From positions 1-64,000 of the forward strand of contig JAKCPI010004939.1 of the NCBI GenBank assembly GCA_023213315.1: a stretch of DNA of 64,000 bases. The letters run 5' to 3'. A program made the position numbers and the translations under genes. Below the pieces are notes generated by a model. It was not told the DNA's origin and made no database searches. It saw nothing but the letters and a program-made list of their open reading frames with translations. Origin of the DNA: Euborellia annulipes (lineage: Eukaryota; Arthropoda; Insecta; Dermaptera; Anisolabididae). Below are positions 10,873-21,180 of this stretch, piece after piece (within the stretch, counting starts at the first letter, position 1; each line of letters begins with the position of its first letter).

Positions 10873-11697
10873 TGATATATTTTGATATACTTTCTGAAAA
10901 ATAAGTGGAAAATCACAATATAGACCATTCGATATAACATTTTGCAGGGAAATATTTCGAAGGGAATGAAATTTTTACTGGTTATTTGGGGGTACTTTAG
11001 AATGCCTATCCTAAGTTAAGCTCCTCCTAAGTAAGCTAAGACCTCGAGGACCCTGTGGGGGGGGGGACAAAAACCTCAAAAATTTGAGAAATCTTCAGTT
11101 TTTTGCTTATATCTCGTAAACTATTCATATTTTGTGAAATATAGAACCATACAAAGTTGTAGAGCATTAGATTTGCTAAAATTTGGCACTTAAAACAAGT
11201 TCGTAGACCCAGCACCAACCGAAGTACAGCCGGTCAAATTCGGGCAAATTTTCTCGAAATGTAAAAACGAATAGTCATGTCATTATCCACTTTAACCTAG
11301 AAAGTATTCCGAAGTGAATTAAATTTTTACAAGTAATTTGGGGGTATGCCAAATTGTCTTCGACTTCGAGGATCCTGTCTTAATTTGGAGGGGTAGGAGA
11401 GGAAAAATCCTCAAAAATTTGGTTATTATAAAACCTCAAGAGAATTAAATTTGCAGTGAAATTAGTCAAGAATCATCTTTCTACGATACTTGGTTTTCGT
11501 TTTATGAAGTAAAAACTGCAAATTTTTAGATAAAATTGAACTTTTTCAAAATTTTAACCCCGATGAGGCACGGGTTAACGTTATCCAATTTAGCTAAAAC
11601 TTTGCCAATATCATTTTCTAGCCAAAAGACAACTTTTAGGAGGTTAGGCCGAAAGAAATTAAAAAATTTTGTTTTTTGCGACCACCCTAGTGTACAT

Positions 11698-11787
11698 CCA
11701 TCAAAATCTCGACATAGAATTTTTGACATGAATCCAATACTTTCTCTCTCTATATATTATTAACATAAAGGTAAGAGAAAGTAAAAA
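11698..11787 (+). repeat. HPR repeat, second half of the split copy
   Basis: Resumes CCATCAAAATCTCGACAT and ends in the terminal hairpin (...GGTAAGAGAAAGTAAAAA). The end lies three bases from the SOBP exon boundary, so HPR sequence forms most of the 5' splice-site downstream context. Confidence 0.88.
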
Positions 11788-11790
11788 TAC

Positions 11791-11918
11791 CTGCAAAATT
11801 GCAATTGGTGTTCGCCATCTTGGAAGTCCACGTAATTCACAGTGTGGCGAACGTGTCGGCACCAATCACAAGTGCGATTTCTCTTAAATGTTGCCCTTCT
11901 GCTCTGCGCAAAACAAAC
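11791..11918 (-). CDS. SOBP: SOBP internal exon: linker and second FCS zinc finger
   Basis: 128-bp exon with acceptor ...TGATTTCAG and donor CAG/GTATTT (minus). It encodes VCFAQSRRATFKRN, the last cysteine of finger 1 plus a basic linker, then TCDWCRHVRHTVNYVDFQDG followed by EHQLQFC and the first two bases of a serine codon. The final finger cysteine (DKC) comes from the next exon. The exon begins in phase 0 and ends two bases into a codon, matching both neighbours. The fingers are only about 14 residues apart, closer than in vertebrate SOBP. The exon is too short to stand out as an ORF; it is recognised by homology and splice sites. Confidence 0.93.
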
Positions 11919-12302
11919 CTGAAATCATTCAATATTTTGTCTTACACAAAAACAACTTATTACAAAGATATAAAGAGAATTAATTACACAGGGGAACAAA
12001 AAATATTTTTTTTCTGCGGCCTAATCTTATAAAGTCAATTTAGATAGCTATCTATGGTTGTTTGAAATCATTTGAAAGTTTTAAAAAATATTCTCTTCTT
12101 TCTATAATACCAACATCAATTTTCCAGTATCAATTGGATTGCCTTTATCTCAAAAAGTAGAGTCAATTCAACAAAAATATTATTATTTTCGTTTTAAACA
12201 GACAAAAATTAACTAAAATTATAAATCCCAAGCCGGAATCAGAGTTACCCTATGTTATTTTTAAGATCTGGCTCATGGACAAGTGGATTGAAAGATCTTT
12301 AC
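11919..12302 (-). other. SOBP: Short SOBP intron
   Basis: 384 bp with minus-strand donor GTAAAG at 12302-12297 and acceptor AG at 11920-11919. AT-rich unique sequence, no element recognised. Confidence 0.85.
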
Positions 12303-12403
12303 CTCTGAGCAGAATGGGCGGAGATCAGTGCCCTCGAAAGATCCACCGGCAGGACATTGTTTTGCACACCAGGAACACCAGCTGGTAGGATTATTTGACT
12401 CCT
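12303..12403 (-). CDS. SOBP: SOBP exon: first FCS zinc finger
   Basis: The acceptor follows a long pyrimidine tract (TTTTCAG/AG). The first AG gives a start at 12403 and the second at 12401. The readable frame is ESNNPTSWCSWCAKQC, then a Gly/Ser loop, then LRPFCSE, ending in phase 0 at GAG/GTAAAG. Joined to the next exon it reads PFCSE-VCFAQSRRA, completing a WCxxC...FCSExCF finger as in SOBP. Exons 12401-12303, 11918-11791 and 9616-8815 sum to 1029 bp, 342 residues plus stop, with no frame break. Exons for the N-terminal domain were not found further right. Confidence 0.9.
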
Positions 12404-12564
12404 CTGAAAAAAAAAAAAAATAAATAAATAAAATAAAAACATTTTTGTTAAAAATGAAAATTGTCTCAAATTCGGTACAGAGGTGAGCGGCCCACCCGGG
12501 TGGCACATTTGATGGGGGAGGACACCCGACCAAGAAAAAAAAAACTATCACAATAATTATATAA

Positions 12565-12840
12565 TTTTTTTTTTTTTTTTTTTTGAAAAAAAAAACATTC
12601 ACACTTTTTTCTCATTCACACTCACACATTCACACAGTCTTTTCGGCAACTGAGGCCATTTAAGACTTTTTACGATAATCAGTATGTTTAATATATCAAT
12701 TGTGGGGTCCAGGCATTTTTATTTAAGTCATTTGGTATCCAAATGCCTTAAATAAAATTATCGGACTGCCTGGGGTCCGAACCCGAGACGTTCGGTATAG
12801 AGGGTAGACACGCTACCAACTACTCCAAGCCCCTTGGGCT
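12565..12840 (-). repeat. SINE-A, near full-length
   Basis: On the minus strand: tRNA-like head (GCCCAAGGGGCTTGGAGTAG, B box CGGGTTCGGACCCC), body with AGTCCGATAA and the inverted pair around ATTTGGATACCAAATG, GCCGAAAAGACTGTGTGAA, then poly-A (12565-12584). It lies in the intron upstream of the first-finger exon. Confidence 0.88.
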
Positions 12841-13030
12841 CGAATATTTTTTTAAAGTTTTCTATAAAATTATTACAATATGAATTATATCTTTATATTT
12901 ATAAAAGAAAGTGAAACGTGAAAGTCTAAGGTGCCGAAATTTGATTTTTGAGTTGACCACCACAATATCCCCACCAACATAAGTCAATGAAATCAATAGG
13001 AGTTATAAGTAGAAGAGGATATAAAAAAAA

Positions 13031-13456
13031 ATTTGGTGTGACTGTCGCACCAGATTTTTCGTGTCGACATATATTTAGTTTCCGCCGATATATTAGAATT
13101 CAAGATGTAAAATTTATAAGTATGGGAAAATATATATATTTTGTTACCATGGCAACCATTTAGCCTATCTCTCCTATGAAGTACAAGAGTAAAGTGGTCC
13201 TTTCAAAGACAAAATGAGAATATACATTTTAGAGAGCATCTAAAAAATAGTTGTTTTATGAATTAAAAAAAAATCGTTGGAGTGAATTTTGAGAAAATCG
13301 AAAAAAAAAAAACTGAAAAACCACATCAGTAAAGTACAGTCTTTTTGCCCGATTTTGATTAAAAGCTTATTTTCACATTCCAGGGAGGTGTCTAACTTAA
13401 ATATAAAATTTCAACCTCCTAGCTCAATTCCTTCATGCTTAAAATTGAACACACAC
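13031..13456 (+). repeat. HPR repeat, left member of a tail-to-tail pair
   Basis: Begins AAATTTGGTGTGACTG with the palindrome collapsed to about 30 bp, runs through the body to AAAATTGAACACACACCC, and is cut there at the junction with an inverted copy. Confidence 0.82.
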
Positions 13457-13836
13457 CCTAGTACTTTACTGATGTAGTTTTTCAGTTTTTTTCGATTTTC
13501 TCAAAATTCGCTCCAACGATTTTTTTTAATTCCAAAATCAATTATTTTTTAGATGCTCTTTCAAATGTATATTCTCATTTTGCTCTCAAAATTGTTTTAA
13601 GCACACTTTACTCTTGTACTTCATAGGAAAGATAGGAGAAATGGTTGCCATGGTAACAAAATATAAATATTTTCCCATAATTATAAATTTTACATCTTGA
13701 ATTCTAATATATCGGCGGAAACTAAATATATGTCGACACAAAAAATCTGGTGTGACAAGCACAGAACACAACTTTCCATTATCGAAGGTAGAAGAAAGTT
13801 GTGTGCTGTGCGACCAGTCACACCAAATTTTTTTTA
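13457..13836 (-). repeat. HPR repeat, right member of the inverted pair
   Basis: Reads from CTAGTACTTTACTGATG outward to the palindromic end (GTGTGACAAGCACAG...CCAGTCACACC). With 13031-13456 it forms an inverted repeat of about 800 bp. Confidence 0.85.
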
Positions 13837-13920
13837 CGATTACATTACCTTTACCTACTCAACCGACGGTTGGTGGGCAAAGTTAACGATTTTGATAGCC
13901 AATTATATGTTGCATATGTA

Positions 13921-14129
13921 CCATCTATTGCAATAGTATTGAGAATAAAGCCCGGGTTAGGCCCAAATGGTACACGTTCACTAATATATTAACAAGATAA
14001 ATTTTTATGGTAATAATGGGCGATCGCCCTATTGTCTGCTTTGAAAAAGATATTTCTTAGACAGACCAGCTGCCATTTGGGCTGCCTAACTTCCGGGCTT
14101 TATTCTCAATACTATTGCAATAGATGGCA
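13921..14129. repeat. Foldback element, ~50-bp arms
   Basis: CCATCTATTGCAATAGTATT through AAAGCCCGGG at the left is inverted at 14073-14129. Related words (GCCATCTATTGCAAGAATGC) recur near 59087, so it is probably a dispersed family. Confidence 0.7.
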
Positions 14130-14132
14130 CAT

Positions 14133-15435
14133 TAATAAACCAACATCTAAAAACTCTCGGAGGTGAAAGTAGTAGTACCTACTGGTAGTATTTTAATCCC
14201 AATTTAATTGATATTTCTATTTAAAAGATAAAACAAAATCAAAATTGTTTTTTAAAAACATTTATAAATAAACATATCATCTGATTTGGCTTCAAATTCG
14301 AATGGAAAAACAGTAGGAGAGAGAGAGGAATTTTTTTATTTATTTATTTTTTTTTTTTATTTCAAAATTTAATGTCAACTGATACTTTTAGAAAGAACAA
14401 GTTGAGTTCAGATTAAAAGGAGGAGTTGGAGTTAGTTTGAATTTATTCGCTTCTAGTCCTGTAATTGAGAAGGTATGGTTTAAATTTCGTCAACTAATTT
14501 CGTTCCTCTCTCTCTCTCTCTCTCTCTTGGTGTTTATATACCTGCCTCTGTGTGTTATGAGCAATCATGAAAATAAAGACAGGAGAGGCCTCCTGTTAAG
14601 GAAACTTACACGATTGAGAAAATTAAACGAGGAGAAGAGAAAAGAGAGAGAGAGGACCGGTATCTATCCTATCATCTTATCTATTTCAGAAAGGCAACCT
14701 TAGCAATGTCCGTACAACGATAAACTTAACAAGAAAAATATACCCGATCAATTTTCAAATACTCAGTAAAGAGATATTCAATTTCTTATGAACTAAATAT
14801 TATTTGAAATTTATTAAAGTGAAACTTTTATTATATCGCCTCAAATTTTTTTCGCACATCTATCAGCATGTCGCGTTACGAGCCGTGACGTCGCCAGCGA
14901 CTCACACTAGGTTTCTTTACTACCATACGAGAGTGCGCTACTGTCGCTAGAGTGACGATATGGGCAGGGTGGGAAGTCACCACCATCTTTCTTAATTATG
15001 AGAAGCTTCACATTTAGACAGGGGGGCTTCCTCGTCTACAACTTTTCGTATGCTTATTCTGCAATTGTTTTCAAGTACTGTGCGCTTGCTCCGACTCAAG
15101 TGAACTAGCCTCTAAGGGACCGTTACGCGCATTTTATATGCAACGGAGTCAGAGCCATCTACAATCATTCCCATGAAGTTAGACACACTCATCAAAGCAA
15201 GTGTTTACATAAAAGCACAAGTTTTTTTAAAACGTTCTACAGTATTTGTATTTTTAATTTTAATTAAAAACTTCCATAAGAATAAATGTTCTTATTTATA
15301 TACGTATAAATTTTTAAGTTATTTAAGAATAAAATTTGACGTAGTAGGCCTAAATATGGACATAAAAAGTTCGCTGGTTTCTATTGAACTTGGGTCCCTT
15401 TTTTTTGGATTTCACTTACTTTCCTTAAGGCTAGA
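14133..15435. other. No recognised element; partly balanced composition
   Basis: Mostly unique sequence with a (CT)n run near 14505-14527. The stretch 14870-15170 is less AT-rich than its surroundings and could hold a regulatory region or a small exon, but no splice-bounded frame or known domain was recognised. The 88-residue frame at 14437-14703 is not convincing. Confidence 0.3.
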
Positions 15436-15790
15436 CCTTCTCTCTTACCTCTATATATGTTAATATAAAAAAAGTATTGGATTCAGTTCAAAAATTGAAT
15501 GTCGAGATTTTAATAGATATACACGTTTTGAGGTCCCCTGAATCCAAAAAAGTGGTTATTCGCTACTTAGGTCTAAGTGTTTCAGTTTTTAAGCATGAAG
15601 GAATTGAGCTAGGAGGTTGAAATTTTATATTTAAGTTAGACACCCACCGAAGGCGTGAAAATCGGCCAAAAAGTACTAGTACTTTACTTTTTTTCGATTT
15701 TCTCAAAATTCGCTTGCTTTGATTAAAATTCGAAAATCAATTATTTTTTAGATGCTCTTTCAAATGTATATTCTCATTTTGCCATTGAAA
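15436..15790 (-). repeat. HPR repeat, tail half
   Basis: Terminal hairpin (TCTCTTACCTCTATATATG) and body to CATTTTGCCATTGAAA; the palindromic half is missing. Confidence 0.82.
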
Positions 15791-16063
15791 TAATAAATAT
15801 TTGAAATTTATGAGCTTTGCGAGAAAGGATCCCCAGCATTTCACATTTCATAAGTTCACAAAGACACTGCATATCAATACTTGGAAATTAAAAGGTCTCA
15901 AAAGACAAAATGCTACTTTTCAGGGGAGCCAAAAAACGAAAAAAACAAACAAACATTTTCCTCCTAACCTTTCTGACTTCAGTACTATTTTAGTCTTTAA
16001 AAGACACTTCTCAAAATTTCTAATCCTTTTTGACAAATTTGCGCAGTGTTAGGGTGAAAAACA

Positions 16064-17425
16064 CTATCTTCTTTCGCTGTCGCTTATCCCTATTTTTTTT
16101 TTTTTCTAGGGGTCGCTCATTTTTATTTTCTCTCTCCACAAAGCCCTATCCTGCACATCCTCAAACTCCAATCCCTTCTGCCTGCAGTCCTCAATCACAC
16201 AGTCCATCCATCTTCTTTTGGGCCTACCCCTTGGTCTCCTTCCTTCCCCCTTCAAATTCAACATTCTTTTCCCCACATATTCCTCTTCTCTTCTCATCTC
16301 AGCCTACTTTCCTGGATCTTTTTGGATACCTCCACCACCCCTGCCATTTCTCGGATCTTCTCATTCCTCACTCTATCCCTTCTTGTTTTTCCCCAAAGCC
16401 CATCTCACCATTCTCATTTCCGCCACATCCAACTTTCTTTTCTGTGCTTTCTTTATCGGTCAAGTCTCACTGCCATAAATTATCGCGGGTCGCACTACAG
16501 TTTTAAAATTTTTCCCTTTGCCTTGGCATTTATCTTTCTATCGCACACGACTCCAGATACCCTTCTCCAATTCATCCAACCACCTTGAATCCTGTGGTCT
16601 AGCTCTTTATCAAGACCCCCTCACTAGCCACAATGGAGCCCAGATATTTGAAATCTCTGACTCTCTGCAGCTTTTCCCCCTGTAAATATACCTCCCCACT
16701 CTTGCCTTCTCCGCCAAACCACAAGTATTCTGTCTTCTTTCTGCTTATTCTGAGCCCTCCATCTTCAATGGCCTCTCTCCAACACTCTAGCGCTCTCTCG
16801 ACTCTCTCTCTGCTCTCCTCCACTATTACAATGTCGTCAGCAAACATTCCCGACCAAAAACCCACGTCATTCACCCCCTCTGTTAGCACATCCAAACAGT
16901 GGCGGATTAATGATTTTGTCGGGGGGGCGGATTTTTTTTTTTTTATTTTTTTTTATTTAAGGACTTTGACGGCATCTATGGCCATTTAGACCCCTTTCCT
17001 ATTTATTTAAATTGATTGGTAACAAATTCAATTGAAATTAAAGAGCGGAAATCATAATTTCTTTAGATTACTAGTTTTTTCAACTTTGTGAATTTCTTCT
17101 CGGGGGGGGGGCGATCGCCCCCCTCCCCCCCCTTTAATCCGCCCCTGCATCCAAAACAATATTAAAGAGATATGGGCTCAATGCCGACCCCTGTGGTGTA
17201 GACCCACTGTCACAGGGAAACTACATTTATCAGAGACCCCAACACTTGATCTGCCTCTGGTATGTGCGCCATGATACATATCCTGGTGGTGAAGCCACTC
17301 TTATATACTTGTTTGGGACTTCTCTCACCTCCATGCATCTCCACAACTCTTCCCTTGGAATTGTATCATAGGCCTTTTCAAGATCTATGAAGATCAAGTG
17401 CAGGTCTTTCTTTTTCTTCCCTATA
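16064..17425 (-). pseudogene. RTE-like LINE, 5'-truncated and broken reverse transcriptase
   Basis: The minus strand reads reverse-transcriptase pieces in order: LEKAYDTIPREELWRCME near 17395-17330, a VGLHQGSALSPYLF-like block near 17220-17160 split by frameshifts, then FADDIVIVEESRERVERALE (catalytic FADD, 16840s), RISRKKTEYLWF, and FKYLGSIV. The C-terminal PRGRPKRRWMDCV block lies at 16297-16106. This order and the C-terminal motif are typical of the RTE clade. The 3' end is GCGACCCCTAG plus poly-A. A MITE (16897-17147) splits the RT. Long plus-strand frames over it are antisense shadows. Confidence 0.88.
16897..17147. mobile_element. hAT-like MITE, 251 bp, TSD CATCCAAA, inside the LINE
   Basis: Ends CAGTGGCGGATTAA and (inverse) CAGGGGCGGATTAAA. 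Exact 8-bp duplications CATCCAAA at 16889-16896 and 17148-17155. It interrupts the RT frame between VLDVL-type sequence and the upstream block. Confidence 0.93.
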
Positions 17426-18855
17426 CACTATACCCTAATATATTCCTATGATTTCTTAAATCTTCCTCTTCTTCTTCTTTCTTTGCCTTTATTCCCGCGG
17501 TGCGGGGTCGGCGGAATGGGTTTTTTGCCCCTCGAGTACTAGTAGGCCTCCTTACTGGTGTACTTTTTTTTCCAATTTTCTTGAAATTCCCTTTAAATAT
17601 TTTATAATGGTCAAAGTCTAGTGGGCTTGCTTCCTGGTCAAACCCTCCCTCTCTTTACCCTGGACCCACAGATTTATATCTCTCCACGAATATTAAATTT
17701 TAATTAATGCGCAATTTTGTAAATTTATTTTTTATATCAATAATTATTTACAATATATTTAATTTAATAATGTCAAAAAGGCCAATTAGTAGAAAAATAC
17801 CTATTATTTAAATTCTATTATTAAAAAACTAATTTCTGATTATTATTAATTAATTTTATTGAAAATAATAATTTTTTAATTGTCTCCAGGCTGACGCATT
17901 TCCTGGGCAACTCTCTCATATAACTCATGATTTTCTTATGAGGCACTGACTCCTCCAAGTAACCACCCAGTAATTTTGCTGTTTATAGTCGCCACGGTAT
18001 ATAAATAATGTTTCAACTAGATCTTTCGGTTATTAGTGTTAATTGAACGCAACGAAATATTTTAAAAACAAATAATGATGAAAAAATAATGAAGGATTAA
18101 ATTTACATTTTTATTTATTTTTAAAATTAATTTTTTTTTTTTTTTTGAAATTAATATATAAAAAAGATATTTTTATATTTTAGAAATCCAATCCAAATGA
18201 AATTGGATCCGAGTCCTTTACAATTGGGAGCTATCTTTCTATCAAGTTAATTTGGTATTACCAAAACCAAAAAATTAAGATGACTGTTCTGAATTCAAGC
18301 GTGTATTTTTTACTCCCTTGTTATATAGATATCCTGTTCAGCTGTCTTTCCGAGAAATGTGAGTAAGCAAGTGGAAAAGTGAAATTCATTGCCGATTATG
18401 ATTTTGTTTTTGTTTTTTTTTTGAAATTTGTTTTTTTTTTTTTTTTTTCAAGAGCGCTCCTCGTTTTCATGTAGGAATTGAATCGATTGAAGGGGTGGGG
18501 AGAGGCCAGCTGCTATTGGTCAAGGCGGTCGTGATGACACGGGGAGGCACCGATTCGTGGAAGCGCCGCCCCTCTACTTTCAATTAGCCCCGGGCCTTTT
18601 TCACACCTCAGGCCAATCCTGGCCACCCAGGTGCATCCATCATTCTGTCACTAACAAGGGCCGACCTCTTCCCTTAAATTCTAAAACTTCAATATTATAA
18701 ATGGAAGGGTGTAAAATGAAAGAATTTAATTAATCCGCTACATAGAACAAACCTTAATGATTTTCAGGTTGTTTGTCTTCTCACAGCTATTGAGAACTAA
18801 ATATATTTTTAGGAAGAAATCTAATTTATATTTCACGAGTTAGTAGTGATATTTT
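17426..18855. other. No gene seen
   Basis: AT-rich, with poly-T runs near 18130 and 18420-18450. A GC-richer patch at 18480-18660 is unique to the eye, with no frame or motif recognised. Confidence 0.3.
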
Positions 18856-19175
18856 TTACTTTCTCTTACCTATATATCTTAATATATATATAGAGAGAAA
18901 ATATTGGATTCATGTCAAAAATTTGATGTCGAGATTTTGGTGGATATACCATACACGTTTTGAGCTACCCCTCTGGCACGTGACACGAAGCTTTTAAACA
19001 AAATCGGCCAAAGAATTCTAGTAATTTACTGATGTACCTTTTCAGTTTTTTTCGATTTTCTCAAAATTCGCTCCAACGATTTTGATTAAAATTCAATTAT
19101 TTTTTAGATGCTCTTTAAAATGTACGTCTATATTCTCATTTTGCTCTCAAATTTGTTTGAAGACTACTTTACTCA
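18856..19175 (-). repeat. HPR repeat, tail half with internal deletion
   Basis: Terminal hairpin, GATGTCGAGATTTTGG, then a jump to GGCACGTGACACGAAGC and the body to GAAGACTACTTTACTC. The section with the GACAGAC microsatellite is deleted. A SINE fragment follows directly. Confidence 0.8.
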
Positions 19176-19287
19176 TTGTTTTTTTTTTTATAAAAACACT
19201 CACACTTTTTTCTCATTCACACTCACACACACATTCACACAGTCTTTTCGGCAACTTAGGCCATTTAAGACTTTAACGATAACCGTT
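19176..19287 (-). repeat. SINE-A 3' fragment
   Basis: Poly-T, CTCATTCACACTCACACACA, CTTTTCGGCAACTTAGGCC and GATAACCGTTAT; the tRNA-like head is absent. It is inserted in or next to the HPR body. Confidence 0.8.
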
Positions 19288-19400
19288 ATTATTAGGAACC
19301 GACCGAATATTCGGTTTCGGCCAGTTTCGGCCAAAAATCATGGTTTCGGCCGTAGTTTCGGTTTCGGCCAAAAAGTAGCCGAAACTTGAGTCTTAAAAAA
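19288..19400. repeat. End of a CCGAAAC-rich TIR element
   Basis: TTAGGAACCGACCGAATATT followed by repeated TTTCGGCC words. Similar starts occur near 38884 (AGGGTCCGACCGAAAC) and 44568 (TTAGGAACCGATCGAAG). No partner end was found nearby. Confidence 0.5.
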
Positions 19401-19605
19401 AAAAAAGGTCAAATGATTTGCACTTGAAGGAGAACAAATTTTTGTCTCGCTAAAAAAAAAGGTAAAATGATTTTCACGGAGGGAAAAAAATTTCAAAAAA
19501 AAAAAAAATATATAAATTTATTTATTTATAAAAATCATTGTTTAAATCAGAAATGAACACACATTACAATGTTAATGTTGGTTGAATTTCAGGTTGAGTT
19601 TATTC

Positions 19606-19909
19606 CAGGGGCGGCGAGTCCACTAGGCGAACTAGGCGGTCGCCTAGGGCGGCAACCTGGAGAGGGCGGCAAAAAGGGAAAAAAAATTTTGGTTCCACAA
19701 GCGGCACCCGAAAAATTTTGTACCGCGGCCGGCAAAAATTTATCATCTCTAAAAAAAAAAAAAAAAAAACTCGCAGAAAAATTTTTGAGATCAGGGAAAA
19801 TTTTAAGGAGGGGGCGGCAATTTAAATTTTTAAAGTTTTTTTTTTGGGGGGGGGGGGGGCGCAAAAAAATATCTTGCCTAGGGCGGCAGAATAGCTTGCG
19901 CCGGCCCTG
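19606..19909. mobile_element. hAT-like MITE, 304 bp, TSD GTTTATTC
   Basis: Ends CAGGGGCGGCGAGTCC and (inverse) CAGGGCCGGCGCAAGC. The subterminal GGCGAACTAGGCGGTCGCC is shared with 54388-54845. Exact duplications GTTTATTC at 19598-19605 and 19910-19917. The overlapping frames on both strands are homopolymer artefacts. Confidence 0.9.
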
Positions 19910-19917
19910 GTTTATTC

Positions 19918-20601
19918 ACATGATACTCGAATTACTTACTACTCTCTGTAAGAATTGACACTAGGAAGAGTGATTGGCGATGGAAACGTCAACAGATAAA
20001 TTTGTTTTTTATACTTTCCTTGGCTGACTCTATTTTAACAAACCTCCGTATTTGAAACTAAATTAAATTTTGAGATGAAGGAGAGAAGGAAATTAAATTT
20101 TGACCAACTCTAGTAATCTGAGGGTCTGATCAAATTTATAAATGGTTTTATCCTAGGAGTTAGGAGGGATCACAATCCTAACTATTGGCAAACAAATTAG
20201 ACCATAAATCAATTAGAATATAATGTATTAGAATTAGGGTTGAAACTTACACATTTCCTAATCAAGAGATTTTTTTTTTTATCAACAACGTCAAACTAAA
20301 AAATATTGAAAATTTGGAGAAGGTGTCATATTTTTTTGTTTGTTAGATTATTTTACCTGGATATAGGTTTGTTTGATTAACTAACTATTCAGGATTTAAA
20401 TTTAAAATGAATTTTAAGTAGCAGACTTTAAGAAATGAAAGATGAATGAATTTTGGGAAAAGAGGCGTGCAACTTTTAACCCGGAGCCAGGGGCTGATTT
20501 TTTTTTGGAATGGGTGCATAAGTCCGAAGACCTATAATGACCAGTGGTCACATGCAGCCAGGAAGAAAATAAAAACAAAAGGAGAAGCATAAAAGGGGAA
20601 C
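19918..20601. other. No gene seen
   Basis: AT-rich; the part nearest 20601 is probably the 3' UTR of the adjoining LINE remnant. Confidence 0.3.
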
Positions 20602-21180
20602 TCAACTGCGGGAACTAAGAAGATGCCTGTTAAGATTAGACTTGAAAGTCTGAAGATTGTAGGTTTTGGGGAAGATAGACGCAGGGAGCTTGTTCCAATC
20701 ACGAGAGGTCATGGGGACAAAGGAAGAAATTGACTAGTTCTGTTAGTCGTGATCTGAACAGCAAAGGGATGCTGGGATGATGCCTCTCTTGTGTTCTGTG
20801 TATATGTTGCATTGGGTGGGATGATTGATTCTAATTCAGCATTGAACATGATAGTAACTATAGAAGAGAGAAAGTGCAGACATGCTTCTTCTATGATCTA
20901 GTGACTGAAAAGATGTGGTGAGGATAGAATCACCGATCAGTCTAATTGCACGCCTCTTTATGGCGTCCAAGGAGAAGAGAGCGCGCCAAAGATGGGATCC
21001 ATATTCAAGAGACGGCCGAATTTGGGCTTTATAGAGGGTTAGGAGTTTTTGGGAGGAAAAGTAACGCTTCGTTTTGAATAGGAAACCTAATTTCCTTGCG
21101 GTAGATTTAACCACAGAAGAGATGTGGGTTGTTAGACTACACGGGGCAAAGTGCTACAACAAAAAGCAAACGTAATAAAG
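20602..21180 (-). pseudogene. Jockey/CR1-like LINE, C-terminal reverse-transcriptase remnant
   Basis: The minus strand reads KSTARKLGFLFKTKRYFSSQ, then LLTLYKAQIRPSLEYGSHLW, DAIKRRAIRLIGD and HRRSMSALSLFYSYYHVQC (21114-20836). After a frame change it reads FVPMTSRDWNKLPASIFP, then YNLQTFKSNLNRHLLSSRS and a stop at 20604-20602. This is the characteristic C-terminus of Jockey/CR1-group LINE ORF2 proteins (thumb and C-terminal domain). The catalytic FADD/YADD part is absent, so the copy is 5'-truncated and dead. ISSVV upstream extends the match to about 21135. Confidence 0.87.

Larger units (their letters stand above)
9940..11689. mobile_element. TIR DNA transposon, 1750 bp, non-coding, TSD GTGTACAT
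   Basis: The ends TAGGGTGGCCGC and (inverse) TAGGGTGGTCGC begin inverted repeats of about 200 bp that stay recognisable through GCTAGAAAATGATA-like and TTTAGATAAAAT-like words. Exact 8-bp duplications GTGTACAT lie at 9932-9939 and 11690-11697, pointing to hAT-type integration. There is no transposase frame. The middle holds a nested MITE and a foldback. Confidence 0.85.
9617..11790 (-). other. SOBP: SOBP intron filled by nested elements
   Basis: The donor (GTATTT, minus) at 11790-11785 and acceptor at 9618-9617 enclose 2174 bp. It consists of an HPR copy split by a 1750-bp TIR element, which itself holds a MITE and a foldback. Almost no unique intron sequence remains. Confidence 0.85.

Noticed and set aside
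12273..12602. 109-residue minus frame taken as a whole
   Set aside because: Only 12303-12403 is exon; the rest is intron and SINE poly-T.
16030..16989. Several plus-strand frames up to 158 residues
   Set aside because: Antisense of the RTE-like LINE reverse transcriptase on the minus strand.
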